64,000 bases of DNA from Pseudoalteromonas luteoviolacea S2607 (GCF_001625575.1 NZ_AUXV01000001.1:186001-250000), one strand, 5' to 3'; positions 37,640-47,679 are shown, counted from the first letter of the stretch. Made by a program: numbers and translations. Notes: a model not told the origin generated them from the letters alone.

Positions 37640-38803
37640 TTAAGCAATACCCAACTCTTTGTTGATACGCAACGCTACGTCCTGTAGAGCCAAACTCTCA
37701 GATGACAAACCAGCGGCTGCAACCGCTTGAGGCATGCCGTAAACGACACAGGTTTTTTCATCTTGCGCCCATATCGTAGCGCCAACTTGTTTCAACATCC
37801 TCGCACCATCTCTGCCATCAGCGCCCATGCCTGTTAAAACGATTGCCAATACATCACCAGAATAGGCTTTAGCAGTACTTGCAAAAGTTACGTCGACGCA
37901 AGGTTTATAAGTAATTCGAGGGCTATCGTCTTCGAACACTTTTAATGTTTTAGCGCCACCACGCGATTCAACCATCATTTGCTTACCGCCTGGCGCTAAA
38001 TAGGCAACACCTGGCATTAATCTGTCACCCTGTTCAGCTTCCTTCACTTTAATTTTGCACAGACTGTTAAGCCTTTGCGCAAAAGCAGGAGTGAAAGCTG
38101 CCGGCATATGCTGAATTAATAGAATGGGGTGTGGAAAGTTAGCTGGCAATTGCGTCAAAATCGTTTGCAATGCCACCGGACCACCAGTAGAGGTACCAAT
38201 TGCAACTACTTGATATGACTTTCCAGAAGCCTTAAAGCTTCGTTGAGGAGTAGTTTCTGGTGCCGCTTTTTGGAAGCTTCTATCTGGTTGTGCGACTGAA
38301 GGGCTTGTACGAGTGCTGCTAGCAGGTTTTGGTGCAAAGCTTGATGTGCTGCTCGACGTTGTCGCCGGTTTTGATGGAGAAATTGGTCTGGTGAATCGAC
38401 TTACACGCTTACGACCGATTTCTTTAACTTTGTTTTGCAGTGCACGTATAGCTTCTTCACTGTTTCTTGCGATATCTTCAAACTTTTTGGGTAAAAAGTC
38501 TACCGCACCTGCGTCTAGGGCATCTAATGTTGCACTTGCACCTTCTCTTGTTAATGAAGAAAACATTAAGATAGGCGTTGGATTGCTTTGCATTATTTTT
38601 TTAACAGCGCTAATGCCGTCTAACACAGGCATCTCAACATCCATTGTAATTACGTCTGGTCGTAGCTTGCTCGCCTTTTCTACAGCTTCTTGGCCATTGA
38701 CTGCAAAATCAATTACCTCAATTCCAGTATCTTTTTCTAGTATTTCACTTACACGACGACGGAAAAAACTTGAGTCGTCAACTACTAATACTTTAACTGC
38801 CAT
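37640..38803 (-). CDS. cheB: Chemotaxis protein-glutamate methylesterase CheB
   Basis: CheB removes methyl groups from receptors to reset adaptation. The start [14 protein letters not shown] gives 387 residues and is better spaced from AAGAG than the ATG two codons upstream. The receiver domain has the phospho-acceptor Asp55 in [12 protein letters not shown] Ser/Pro-rich linker follows. The catalytic domain has [29 protein letters not shown] and the active-site Asp in [12 protein letters not shown]. It lies downstream of cheA after a strong hairpin. Confidence 0.95.
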   Translation of the reverse strand: MAVKVLVVDDSSFFRRRVSEILEKDTGIEVIDFAVNGQEAVEKASKLRPDVITMDVEMPVLDGISAVKKIMQSNPTPILMFSSLTREGASATLDALDAGAVDFLPKKFEDIARNSEEAIRALQNKVKEIGRKRVSRFTRPISPSKPATTSSSTSSFAPKPASSTRTSPSVAQPDRSFQKAAPETTPQRSFKASGKSYQVVAIGTSTGGPVALQTILTQLPANFPHPILLIQHMPAAFTPAFAQRLNSLCKIKVKEAEQGDRLMPGVAYLAPGGKQMMVESRGGAKTLKVFEDDSPRITYKPCVDVTFASTAKAYSGDVLAIVLTGMGADGRDGARMLKQVGATIWAQDEKTCVVYGMPQAVAAAGLSSESLALQDVALRINKELGIA

Positions 38804-38831
38804 TGGCATCGCTCTTTTTTATGTTACAGAT

Positions 38832-38864
38832 CCGAAAAGTGGTGCACACGGCACCACTTTTCGG
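38832..38864 (-). other. Strong stem-loop between cheA and cheB
   Basis: CCGAAAAGTGGTGC and GCACCACTTTTCGG form a perfect 14-bp stem around a five-base loop in the 83-bp spacer. The minus strand then reads ATCTGTAAC, with no T run. It is therefore more likely an RNA-processing or stability element than a terminator. Confidence 0.7.
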
Positions 38865-38886
38865 TGATGGCAAATAGTATCTAAAA

Positions 38887-41148
38887 CTACTTGCCCGCGT
38901 AATGCTTCAACATACTTGGTACATCCAGAATCAGGGCTATGCCACCATCAGATGTAATCGTTGCACCTGCCATACCTGGAGTACCTTGAAGAAGTGAGTC
39001 CAGAGGTTTTATCACAACCTCTTCCTGACCGATTAACGAGTCCACTACAAAGCCGACTTGCTGAGTACCTATCTGTACTATTACTACGTGACCTTCTGCT
39101 TTTTTCTGGTTTATATCAGTACCTTTGACTAACCAATGTTCCAGATAAAACAACGGAATAGCTTTTTCCCTAACAATAATAGTCAATTGCCCATCAACCA
39201 CATTGGTTTTGGTCAAATCTAAGTGGAAGATTTCGCTTACACCTGCCAATGGTAAAGCAAATGTTTGCTCGCCAACCATAACCATCAATGTTGGTAAGAT
39301 AGCTAACGTAAGTGGTACTTTGATTTCTAATATAGTGCCCACACCCAGTTCAGACTGAATGTTTACTTGACCATTGAGTTGGGTAATTTTTGTCTTAACA
39401 ACATCCATACCTACGCCGCGGCCAGAGATATCAGAAATCTGTTCTTTAGTAGAAAAGCCTGGCGCGAAAATTAAATTGTAAGCTTCGGTGTCAGATAATC
39501 GACTTGCTTGGTCTGAATCAATTACACCCTTGCTAATCGCAATTTTCTTCAGCTTTTCAGGGTCCATTCCTGCACCATCATCTCTGATGGTTAATAGAAT
39601 ATGGTCACCTTCTTGTGATGCAGAAAGTGTAACTGTACCTGTTCTAGCTTTACCTGCAGCTTCACGCACATCTGGCATTTCGATACCATGGTCAACCGAG
39701 TTTCTGACAAGGTGAACGAGTGGATCTGCTAGCGCTTCTACCAAGTTTTTATCTAAATCGGTATCTTCACCCTCAAGAATCAGATTAATATCTTTCTTGA
39801 GGCTTCGAGCTAAGTCTCTTACAACGCGAGGGAAACGACCAAACACTTTTTTGATTGGCTGCATCCTCGTCTTCATAACAGCACCCTGAAGATCTGCGGT
39901 AACAACATCAAGGTTTGATATCGCTTTGCCCATGGCTTCACTATTGCTGTTATTGGCAAGACTCACTAACCGGTTTCTTACTAAAACAAGCTCACCAACC
40001 ATGTTCATGATTTGGTCAAGTCGTTTAGTATCAACCCGCACGGTTGTTTCCGCTTGAGCAGCAGGCTTTTTAGGGGCTGCGGCTTTAGGTTCTGATTTAA
40101 CTGGCTCTGATTTAGCTGGCGCAGGTTTCGCAGCTGGGGCTGGCTTTGCAGCTGCTGCAGGTTTTGGTGCGGGCTTTGGTGTGGCAGGCACTTGTGGCGC
40201 TGGCGCAGCAGGCGCTTTAGGTGTCGCACTTTTTTCGCCACCATCTTCCAAGTTTTTGGGAGCTTGGCCCTTGCCATGAAGTTCGTCTAGCAGCGCTTCA
40301 AAGTCATCATCATTGATTTCTTCATCGTCATCGCCACCACCCGCAGATGCTGCAGGTGCCGCTGGCGCTGCTGGTTGACTCGTCGTGGCAGGTTGTGCGG
40401 GCTCATTGGTACCACCACCAAATTTACCAACACCATGGAGTTCATCTAATAAGCTATCAAACTCATCATCAGTGATATCACCATCATTAGCATTGCTAGG
40501 GGTTGCGGGGGCTTCAGCTTGTGGAGCTGCCTGCCCTTCTGGCGTAGGTGCTTTACCAGCGCCATGCAGTTCATCTAACAGGCTTTCAAATTCTTCTTCA
40601 GAGATCTCATCGATGCTGTCAGAACTCGCTTTCTCTTCTTGTGCACTATCACTGCTACCATCTAAATCGAAGAAAACGTCATTTTCGACGGGTGCTTCTT
40701 GCGGTGCCTCTTCAACAACTGGAGGTGCAGCTGCTTCGATAGGCGCTTCGTCAGCAGACTCTGGCTGACTGAGCTTATGTAAGACATCGAGTAACTCTTG
40801 ATCTGCAGGCTCAGGCTGTTCGCGATTTTGAATACAGGCGAACATATCGTTTATAGTGTCCAAAGACTGCAGAATGACATCCATTAATTCAGGATTAACT
40901 GAGCGCTGTCCTTGCCTTAACACATCAAAAACGTTTTCTGCACCGTGACAAGCGTCAACAAGCTCGTTCATGCCCAGAAAGCCAGCTCCACCTTTAACAG
41001 TATGGAACCCTCTGAATATTGCGTTCAGTAAATCTTTGTCATCTGGGTTATTTTCTAATTCAACGAGTTGCTCAGATAACAGTTCGAGTATTTCTCCAGC
41101 TTCAACAAGAAAGTCTTGTAAGATATCTTCATCGACTTCAAAGCTCAT
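38887..41148 (-). CDS. cheA: Chemotaxis histidine kinase CheA with a triple LLDELHG linker
   Basis: CheA autophosphorylates and passes phosphate to CheY and CheB. The 753-residue protein has the P1 Hpt domain with His49 in FRGFHTVKGGAGFLG. P3 dimerisation starts near 368 (RVDTKRLDQIMNMVGELVLV). The P4 ATPase shows HLVRNSVDHGIE, DDGAGMD and GRGVGMDVVK. A CheW-like P5 closes it. The segment 111-367 is Ala/Pro-rich with no clear P2 domain. Instead it has three copies of an acidic xFxxLLDELHGxG motif at 182-199, 225-242 and 278-295. In ParC/ParP systems this linker region is reported to bind ParP. Confidence 0.95.
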   Translation of the reverse strand: MSFEVDEDILQDFLVEAGEILELLSEQLVELENNPDDKDLLNAIFRGFHTVKGGAGFLGMNELVDACHGAENVFDVLRQGQRSVNPELMDVILQSLDTINDMFACIQNREQPEPADQELLDVLHKLSQPESADEAPIEAAAPPVVEEAPQEAPVENDVFFDLDGSSDSAQEEKASSDSIDEISEEEFESLLDELHGAGKAPTPEGQAAPQAEAPATPSNANDGDITDDEFDSLLDELHGVGKFGGGTNEPAQPATTSQPAAPAAPAASAGGGDDDEEINDDDFEALLDELHGKGQAPKNLEDGGEKSATPKAPAAPAPQVPATPKPAPKPAAAAKPAPAAKPAPAKSEPVKSEPKAAAPKKPAAQAETTVRVDTKRLDQIMNMVGELVLVRNRLVSLANNSNSEAMGKAISNLDVVTADLQGAVMKTRMQPIKKVFGRFPRVVRDLARSLKKDINLILEGEDTDLDKNLVEALADPLVHLVRNSVDHGIEMPDVREAAGKARTGTVTLSASQEGDHILLTIRDDGAGMDPEKLKKIAISKGVIDSDQASRLSDTEAYNLIFAPGFSTKEQISDISGRGVGMDVVKTKITQLNGQVNIQSELGVGTILEIKVPLTLAILPTLMVMVGEQTFALPLAGVSEIFHLDLTKTNVVDGQLTIIVREKAIPLFYLEHWLVKGTDINQKKAEGHVVIVQIGTQQVGFVVDSLIGQEEVVIKPLDSLLQGTPGMAGATITSDGGIALILDVPSMLKHYAGK
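40264..40605 (-). repeat. Three copies of an acidic LLDELHG motif within cheA
   Basis: The copies read ISEEEFESLLDELHGAGK, ITDDEFDSLLDELHGVGK and INDDDFEALLDELHGKGQ, spaced 43 and 53 residues apart by low-complexity Ala/Pro/Gly linkers. The core is nearly invariant while the linkers diverge, which suggests selection on the motif. Confidence 0.92.
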
Positions 41149-41163
41149 TATTATACTCTCCTA

Positions 41164-41928
41164 TTAGAAACCCAAACTAGATAACAGATCATCAACTTCA
41201 TCTTGACCAGAGACAACATCATCTCTCTCTTCTGCGTCAATGATTGGCCCTTCAGGACCAGATAGTTCATCAGTGGTTTCAACTACTTCTTGTGGTTTTG
41301 GAGCCGCGCTAAGTTGACCCACTTCTGCTGCACCGAATACGGTTAACAGATGTATTAAGCTGTCTTCAACTTCTCTGACAAGTTCAATGACCCGACGAAT
41401 AACCTGACCAGTTAAATCTTGATAGTCTTGAGCCATTAAAACGTTCGTCATCAACGATTGTAATTCGTCTGTACGGCCTTGCGAAGATTGCATAAAGTCG
41501 TTCAAGTCGTGACACAGAGATTTAAACTCTCCAAGCTGTATATCACGACTCATTAACCTATCCCAAGTAGGTTTTATCTCTGAGAGCTCATCAGCTAACT
41601 CTTGAGCAAGCGGTAGGCTCGCTTCCACTGCATCCATTGTTTTATTAGCAGCGTTCTCTGTCATTTCCATGACATAATTTAAACGCTGTTTAGCATCTGG
41701 AAGGGCCTCTGTGGTTAGATCTGACAAGCGAGTATCTAACTCAAAGTTTTTCAGAGATTCGTGTAATTGACGCGTCAACTTACCGACTTCAGCAAATAAC
41801 TCAGATTGCTCTTTATTGGTTGCTTCAATTAGTATTTGGTCGGCCTTCTCTTGTTCACCATTCTCAAGATACTCAACAAGTTGTTTCGCTTGTTCTAATG
41901 TAATTTGTGGCGCAGAGGATTCTGACAT
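41164..41928 (-). CDS. cheZ: CheY-P phosphatase CheZ
   Basis: CheZ dephosphorylates CheY-P to end the motor signal. The 254-residue protein is a long helical hairpin with the catalytic region LMAQDYQDLTGQVIRRVIEL, including the key Asp and Gln. It ends in the CheY-binding peptide QDEVDDLLSSLGF. It lies between cheY and cheA. Confidence 0.96.
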   Translation of the reverse strand: MSESSAPQITLEQAKQLVEYLENGEQEKADQILIEATNKEQSELFAEVGKLTRQLHESLKNFELDTRLSDLTTEALPDAKQRLNYVMEMTENAANKTMDAVEASLPLAQELADELSEIKPTWDRLMSRDIQLGEFKSLCHDLNDFMQSSQGRTDELQSLMTNVLMAQDYQDLTGQVIRRVIELVREVEDSLIHLLTVFGAAEVGQLSAAPKPQEVVETTDELSGPEGPIIDAEERDDVVSGQDEVDDLLSSLGF

Positions 41929-41949
41929 AAGCCTATCCTTAACTCGTTA

Positions 41950-42333
41950 CTAGCCTAAGCGTTCAAAAACTTTTTCTAACTTGGTTTTCAATGTTCCAGC
42001 AGTAAATGGTTTTACAATGTATCCATTAACACCAGCTTGTGCAGCCGCAACGATTTGTTCTTTTTTGGCTTCAGCGGTTACCATCAAAACAGGTATATGT
42101 TTAAGGCTGTCGTCTGCACGAATAGCTCTTAGCAGGTCGATGCCCTGCATACCTGGCATGTTCCAATCGGTAACAACAAAGTCAAATTCTTGATTTTGCA
42201 ACATCGGAAGCGCAGTGCTGCCGTCATCAGCCTCTTGAACATTTGTAAAGCCTAAGTCTCTCAACAGGTTTTTGATTATTCTTCTCATCGTAGAGAAATC
42301 ATCAACCACGAGAATTTTCATGTTCTTATCCAA
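41950..42333 (-). CDS. cheY: Chemotaxis response regulator CheY
   Basis: CheY-P binds FliM and changes motor rotation. The 127-residue receiver has the acidic pair Asp11-Asp12, phospho-acceptor Asp56 in [11 protein letters not shown], Thr in [11 protein letters not shown] and Lys in GYIVKPF. The start is a TTG giving [18 protein letters not shown] lies five bases upstream of it, whereas the internal ATG four codons on is too far away. Vibrio CheY has the same N-terminal length. Confidence 0.96.
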   Translation of the reverse strand: MDKNMKILVVDDFSTMRRIIKNLLRDLGFTNVQEADDGSTALPMLQNQEFDFVVTDWNMPGMQGIDLLRAIRADDSLKHIPVLMVTAEAKKEQIVAAAQAGVNGYIVKPFTAGTLKTKLEKVFERLG

Positions 42334-42380
42334 AACTTCCTCCGGTGAGGTTTGAACCTATAAAAATTATAAAATGTACT

Positions 42381-43115
42381 CTAATTGATCCAGTCATTAA
42401 TTTTGGCTCTGAGTTTAATCATTGCCTGACCATGAATCTGACTAACTCGAGACTCGCTCACATCAAGAATGTGGCCAATCTCTTTTAAATTCATTTCATC
42501 GTTATAGTACAAAGACAAAACCATCGCATCTCGTTCCGGTAATGTTTTTATTGCATCTATCAACGACTCATTAAAGCGCTCATTCTTAACGTTATTGAAT
42601 GGTTTGTCTAGCGCTAAATCATTGTCCGCAGGTGAAATTACGTCTTGGTCGACACCTAAGTCTTCTATTCCGATAATTTTACTTGCGTTTACGTCATGTA
42701 AAATATGATGGTACTCATCTAAAGGAATATCAAGTTTTTCAGCAATTTCCGTGTCTTTAGGCTCTCGACCTAGAGCAGACTCAAGTTCAGCTATCGCTTC
42801 TGCAACTAAACGACTGTTTTTATGAACTGAGCGGGGCGCCCAGTCTCCACGGCGTATTTCATCTAGCATAGCGCCACGAATTCGAATGCCAGCGAAGGTT
42901 TCAAAACTCGCACCTTTGCTTGCGTCAAAGTTTTTTGTTGCTTCAATTAGACCAATCATACCTGATTGGACAAGATCATCTAGCTGAACGCTAGCAGGCA
43001 ATCTGGCTAGCAAATGACATGCGACTTTTTTGACCAAAGGTGTATGACGCTCGACCACTTTATTTAAGTGGTCTGCTGATTGATATCCCGCCATTCGATT
43101 GACCGGTGTAGCCAT
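42381..43115 (-). CDS. fliA: Flagellar sigma factor 28 (FliA)
   Basis: FliA directs RNA polymerase to late flagellar genes such as flagellins and motor genes. The 244-residue protein has sigma region 2 (GLIEATKNFDASKGASFETF, IRGAMLDEIRRGDWAPRSVH) and region 4 with the HTH MNLKEIGHILDVSESRVSQI. It follows flhG by two bases, the usual polar-flagellum order flhA-flhF-flhG-fliA-cheY. Confidence 0.97.
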   Translation of the reverse strand: MATPVNRMAGYQSADHLNKVVERHTPLVKKVACHLLARLPASVQLDDLVQSGMIGLIEATKNFDASKGASFETFAGIRIRGAMLDEIRRGDWAPRSVHKNSRLVAEAIAELESALGREPKDTEIAEKLDIPLDEYHHILHDVNASKIIGIEDLGVDQDVISPADNDLALDKPFNNVKNERFNESLIDAIKTLPERDAMVLSLYYNDEMNLKEIGHILDVSESRVSQIHGQAMIKLRAKINDWIN

Positions 43116-43117
43116 AA

Positions 43118-43978
43118 TTACCCGTTAACTAATTGCTCAATGAAAAACTCTAAGTGCCCCGACGGTTGATGGGGAACAGGCCATTTAACGGCTTTGCTAG
43201 CCAATCCTCTAAACGCCACGGCGGCTGGAGAGTTGGGATAGAGCTCTACGATGGTTTTTTGACGCCTTGAAGATTTACGCATATTTTCGTCGAATGGAAT
43301 CGTCGCTACCAGCTCTAAAGCCACATCCAAAAATCTATCCGTCACTTTAGACAGTTTAGCAAACAATTCTTGACCTTCGCGAAGGCTACGAACCATGTTG
43401 GCTACTATTTTAAACTTGTATACGCCATGCTCTCTGCTCAACACTTTGATCAAAGCATACGCATCGGTGATAGAGGTTGGTTCGTCACATACCACTACCA
43501 TGACGTCCTGCGCGGCACGCGAAAAACTTAATACCATGTCTGAAATACCAGCGGCGGTATCAACTATCAGCACGTCGAAGTCGTTGCTCAGCTCACTGAA
43601 TGCTCGTATAAGACCTGCGTGCTCAGCTGGGCTTAGCTCTACCATATTCTGGGAACCTGAGGTCGCTGGCACGATTCTAATTCCAGCAGGGCCTTCAACC
43701 AAAATTTCGTCGAGTTCACACTCACCTGACAATACATGCGACAAATTGCGCTCGACTCGTAAACCTAGCATCACGTCGCAGTTAGCCAATCCTAGATCGG
43801 CATCTAAAACTAAAACTCGATGGCCCTGTTGTCCTAGCGCAATTGCAGTATTCAATGAAACATTGGTCTTACCGACTCCTCCTTTACCACCAGTTACTGC
43901 TATTACTTTTACTCCGTGGTTACTTTTTTGGTTCATTTTACGCAGGCCACTTGCTTGATCTAAAACTGTATTAATCAT
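43118..43978 (-). CDS. flhG: Flagellar number regulator FlhG (FleN)
   Basis: FlhG is a MinD-like ATPase that restricts flagella to one per pole and restrains the master regulator FlrA. The 286-residue protein starts MINTVLDQASGLRKMNQ, the helix known to bind FlrA/FleQ-type regulators. Walker A GGKGGVGKT lies at 30-38 and VLDADLGLANCDVMLG follows. It overlaps flhF by eight bases. Confidence 0.95.
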   Translation of the reverse strand: MINTVLDQASGLRKMNQKSNHGVKVIAVTGGKGGVGKTNVSLNTAIALGQQGHRVLVLDADLGLANCDVMLGLRVERNLSHVLSGECELDEILVEGPAGIRIVPATSGSQNMVELSPAEHAGLIRAFSELSNDFDVLIVDTAAGISDMVLSFSRAAQDVMVVVCDEPTSITDAYALIKVLSREHGVYKFKIVANMVRSLREGQELFAKLSKVTDRFLDVALELVATIPFDENMRKSSRRQKTIVELYPNSPAAVAFRGLASKAVKWPVPHQPSGHLEFFIEQLVNG

Positions 43979-45506
43979 ACATTCCTACTGTCTGAGACGC
44001 CACTGCTTCACGTCGTGAATGTTGTGCTTTTGTTCTTTTTAAATACAATTGCTCAGCCTTTTTAACTAATTTTTGAGCATTTGCTACACGAATGTCTTCT
44101 GGCACTCGTTGTCCGTTCGTAAGATACCCTATTGGCAAGCGATTTTGAATCGCAATACTAATAATCTCGCCCAAACTTAGACATTCATCAAGTTTTGTAA
44201 AAATGCAACCGCTTAGATTCACTTTTTTGAAGTGATTCACTGTCTCTTGCAAAACATGCATTTGAGACGTTGCACTCAGTACTAAATAACTGCGAATATC
44301 TACTCTTGAACTACGCATCAATGTATTAAGCTGTTCAGTCAAGCGCAAGTCTCTTTGACTCATACCCGCTGTGTCTATTAATACTAGACGCTTATTGCGC
44401 AAATGATAAAGAACTTCTGCTAACTCGTTCGCATCTTTAACTTGCTTAACTGGACAGCCAATGATTCTACCATAAGTTGCTAGCTGCTCGTAAGCGCCAA
44501 TTCTGTATGTATCTGTTGTAATTAATGCTACTTTGTCTGCGCCGTACTTTTGTGCCCCTAATGCAGCCAATTTTGCAACAGTCGTTGTTTTGCCAACACC
44601 CGTTGGTCCAACCATGGCATAAACACCACCTTGACGCAAAATATCATTATTTGTGGTGTGCATCTGGTTTACTACCATATTTAGCAATGCATTCCATGCC
44701 TCTTTGCGAGATACATCATCAGGAATAAAACATGCCATCTGTTCAGCAACGTCAGCACTAATGCCCATACCTTGTAGTCTATCTACTAAACATGCTCGGG
44801 TTGGGTCGCGGCGTTCCATTTCCTGTTTCATTAAGCCCGACAGTTGATATTCAAGCAGCTGACGAATCGCGTTCATCTCATCTCGCATTGAACTCATTTC
44901 ATCTTGCTTTGGCTCACTTGCGACAGGTTGTGCGTCAAAACCAGATTCAAGATCATCGTCAAAACCCCAGTCAGACGAGATTGGCTCAGGCTGGCGTGCA
45001 GGTCGCGCTGTTGGTTGAGCTCTAGAAGCACCCATATTATTTTGCTGATAATCTGACTGCTGAGCTGCTTGATGAAAGTCAGACTGCTGGAAATTGGCTG
45101 CTTGCTCTTCTTTAGGTGCAAAAAGGTCACCTGTATCAATACCTGACTGAGAAAACATAGACGCGAGCTCTGGCGAACGAGGTTTAGGCGCTTGGCGCTC
45201 TAAAAGCGCTTCGAGACTATCAGCGACTCTAGCTTGAGGCTCAGGTTGGGCACGACGAGCCTGTGGTTTTACTACTCTTGCTGGTTGGCTGTAAGTAGGC
45301 TGAGCTTGAGGCGCAGATTCTACATTTGCTTGAGGCGCAGCTTCTTGTGGCTTTGCTGCCACTCTGTCGTTATCGATGGCAGCGACAATCTCTACGCCAT
45401 CAGCTAACTTTTTGTTCGACATTATCACTGCATCTGCGCCCAACTCATCTTTAACTTCTTTTAAAGCCGTACGCATATCTTTTGCAAAAAATCTTTTAAT
45501 CTTCAT
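43971..45506 (-). CDS. flhF: SRP-type GTPase FlhF
   Basis: FlhF marks the pole where the flagellum is built. The 511-residue protein has an N-terminal B domain (1-50), a Gln/Pro-rich variable linker (50-200), and the NG GTPase with VGPTGVGKTTTVAKLAALG at 299-317, VALITTDTYRIGAYEQL and VLIDTAGMSQRDL. It lies between flhA and flhG, overlaps flhG and follows flhA by 19 bases. Confidence 0.96.
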   Translation of the reverse strand: MKIKRFFAKDMRTALKEVKDELGADAVIMSNKKLADGVEIVAAIDNDRVAAKPQEAAPQANVESAPQAQPTYSQPARVVKPQARRAQPEPQARVADSLEALLERQAPKPRSPELASMFSQSGIDTGDLFAPKEEQAANFQQSDFHQAAQQSDYQQNNMGASRAQPTARPARQPEPISSDWGFDDDLESGFDAQPVASEPKQDEMSSMRDEMNAIRQLLEYQLSGLMKQEMERRDPTRACLVDRLQGMGISADVAEQMACFIPDDVSRKEAWNALLNMVVNQMHTTNNDILRQGGVYAMVGPTGVGKTTTVAKLAALGAQKYGADKVALITTDTYRIGAYEQLATYGRIIGCPVKQVKDANELAEVLYHLRNKRLVLIDTAGMSQRDLRLTEQLNTLMRSSRVDIRSYLVLSATSQMHVLQETVNHFKKVNLSGCIFTKLDECLSLGEIISIAIQNRLPIGYLTNGQRVPEDIRVANAQKLVKKAEQLYLKRTKAQHSRREAVASQTVGMYD

Positions 45507-45525
45507 GACTCAGCACCTCGTTCCT

Positions 45526-47625
45526 CTATTGCCCAACAGAGCTAATAATCTTGATTTGTCTTTCGTCTGGTACTTCCTGATATGACATCACTCTCAAACC
45601 AGGGATCGTATGTTTGACAAATCTTGATAAAACACTTCTTAACATACCTGAGGTTAATAAGATGGACGGCTCGCCTAACATTTCTTGCGTTTGATGCGCT
45701 TCTCTCAATGAACCTTGAAGTCGCTCTGCAAGACCTGGCTCTATGCCTGCCCCCTCATCACCTGCGTTCTGAAGTGACTGATGCAACATCTGTTCCAACT
45801 CAGGCGCCAATGTTATGACAGGTATCTCATCAGCGTTCCCAACTGCGTCTTGAACTATTAATCTGCGTAGTGAAATTCTTACTGCAGCCGTTAATACATC
45901 TGGGTCTTGGCTGCGTGGGCCGTACTCAACTAATGTCTGAACAATTGAGCGCATATCTCTTATTGCTACGCCTTCATTGAGTAAGTTTTGTAGTACTTTT
46001 ACAATTGTCGTCAGTGGAAGAATATCTGGTACCAGACCTTCAACTAAACGAGGATGGCTTTTAGCGAGCATGTCTAGTAAGTTTTGAACTTCCTCATGGC
46101 CAAGCAGCAGTGAAGCGTTATTGGTCAATAGTTGACTAATGTGGGTCGCAACAACGGTTGCTGCATCCACCACGGTATAGCCAAGTGAGTGTGCTTCATC
46201 TTTTTGGTCAGGTTTAATCCAAACAGCTTCTAGGCCAAAAGCTGGGTCTTTAGTTGCAACACCTTGGATCGGGCCGAAAACCTGACCTGGGTTAATTGCG
46301 AGCTCGTCGCCATGCTTTAATTCGCCGTCGCCAGAACCGACACCCATTAAAGTAATCTTGTAGGCGTTTGGATCCAATTCTAAATTGTCACGAATATGTA
46401 CTGGCGGCACCAAGAAACCGAGCTCTTGCGATAATTTCTTTCTAACACCCTTAATACGGTTTAATAACTCACCACCCTGGGCTTGATCTACTAGTGGGAT
46501 TAAACGATAGCCAACTTCTAGACCAATTACATCTACTGGCTGTACATCGTCCCAGCCGAGCTCTTTTTGATCCTGCTGCTTGTTTGCAACCTGAGTTCCT
46601 TGTGCTTCTTGTTCTGCTTGCTCAGCTGCTACTTTTTCTTTGTGTTGCTTCGAATAGTAGGCCAACCCACCGATGAGGCAGCCAAGTCCTAAAAACGCCA
46701 CATGTGGCATCCCCGGTACTAAACCCATGACAATCAAAATGCCAGAGGCAATATATAAAGACTTCTCATTTCCAAGTTGCTGTGTTACTTGCTCACCCAT
46801 ATTGTGAGATTCGTTCTGACGAGTAACAACAATCGCGGTACCGATAGAAAGCAATAAAGATGGTAATTGAGCAACTAGTCCATCACCAATGGTGAGCAAA
46901 GTGTACACTTCCATCGCACGAGAAAACGTCAGATCGTGCTGTACCATACCAACAAACAAGCCGCCGATAATATTGATTGCTAGGATTACGATACCTGCTA
47001 TCGCGTCCCCTTTCACAAACTTACTTGCACCATCCATCGAACCGTAGAAATCTGCTTCTCGAGTCACTTCATCTCGTCTTGCTCTTGCATCTTCTGCCGA
47101 GATGAACCCCGCATTTAGGTCAGCATCTATCGCCATTTGTTTACCCGGCATAGCATCTAGAGTAAAACGTGCTGATACTTCTGAAATACGGCCAGCACCT
47201 TTGGTGATTACAACAAAGTTAATGATAATAAGAATTAAGAATACAACTAAACCAACTGCATAGTTACCACCAATTACAACCGAGCCAAATGCTTCAATTA
47301 CCTTACCGGCTGCGTCTCCACCGTTATGGCCTTCAAGCAAAACAACTCGCGTGCTCGCTACGTTCAGCGCCAACCTCATGATAGTTGCAATAAGTAAAAC
47401 GGCAGGGAACATACCGAATTCTAGAGGCTTCATGGTGTAAACGGTTACCAACAACACAACTAACGCAAGTGCGATATTGAATGAAAATAAGATATCTAAC
47501 AAGAATGGGGGCATGGGTAAAATAACCATACCCAATGCTGCAAGTACCAGTAACGGCGTACCAATACCTTTTGCATAATCTTTTTTGTCTCTATTTATTT
47601 GTTGTAGAACCGCTTTAAAATCCAT
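45526..47625 (-). CDS. flhA: Flagellar type III export gate protein FlhA
   Basis: FlhA forms the nonameric export gate ring of the flagellar secretion system. The 699-residue protein has about eight N-terminal membrane segments. The conserved FHIPEP-like loop is NFVVITKGAGRISEVSARFT, followed by LDAMPGKQMAIDADL. A large cytoplasmic C-domain starts near 340. A sigma-54 site lies just upstream, so flhA starts its own transcript with flhF, flhG, fliA and probably che genes. Confidence 0.97.
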   Translation of the reverse strand: MDFKAVLQQINRDKKDYAKGIGTPLLVLAALGMVILPMPPFLLDILFSFNIALALVVLLVTVYTMKPLEFGMFPAVLLIATIMRLALNVASTRVVLLEGHNGGDAAGKVIEAFGSVVIGGNYAVGLVVFLILIIINFVVITKGAGRISEVSARFTLDAMPGKQMAIDADLNAGFISAEDARARRDEVTREADFYGSMDGASKFVKGDAIAGIVILAINIIGGLFVGMVQHDLTFSRAMEVYTLLTIGDGLVAQLPSLLLSIGTAIVVTRQNESHNMGEQVTQQLGNEKSLYIASGILIVMGLVPGMPHVAFLGLGCLIGGLAYYSKQHKEKVAAEQAEQEAQGTQVANKQQDQKELGWDDVQPVDVIGLEVGYRLIPLVDQAQGGELLNRIKGVRKKLSQELGFLVPPVHIRDNLELDPNAYKITLMGVGSGDGELKHGDELAINPGQVFGPIQGVATKDPAFGLEAVWIKPDQKDEAHSLGYTVVDAATVVATHISQLLTNNASLLLGHEEVQNLLDMLAKSHPRLVEGLVPDILPLTTIVKVLQNLLNEGVAIRDMRSIVQTLVEYGPRSQDPDVLTAAVRISLRRLIVQDAVGNADEIPVITLAPELEQMLHQSLQNAGDEGAGIEPGLAERLQGSLREAHQTQEMLGEPSILLTSGMLRSVLSRFVKHTIPGLRVMSYQEVPDERQIKIISSVGQ

Positions 47626-47663
47626 AACTTATCAACTTCAATTTATTGACGCAGATAAGTTAA

Positions 47664-47679
47664 AGCAATCTTCATTCCA
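47664..47679 (-). promoter_or_regulatory. Sigma-54 promoter of flhA
   Basis: On the minus strand TGGAATGAAGATTGCT matches the -24 TGG and -12 TTGCT elements with the correct spacing. It lies about 40 bases before the flhA ATG and would give a leader of about 27 bases. FlrC is the expected activator. Confidence 0.75.

Noticed and set aside
38313..38867. 184-codon open frame on the plus strand
   Set aside because: It is antisense to cheB and driven by the codon pattern of its Ser/Pro-rich linker. No ribosome site or family match.
43395..43958. 187-codon open frame on the plus strand
   Set aside because: It lies wholly antisense to flhG, a well-supported gene, and its translation resembles no protein family.
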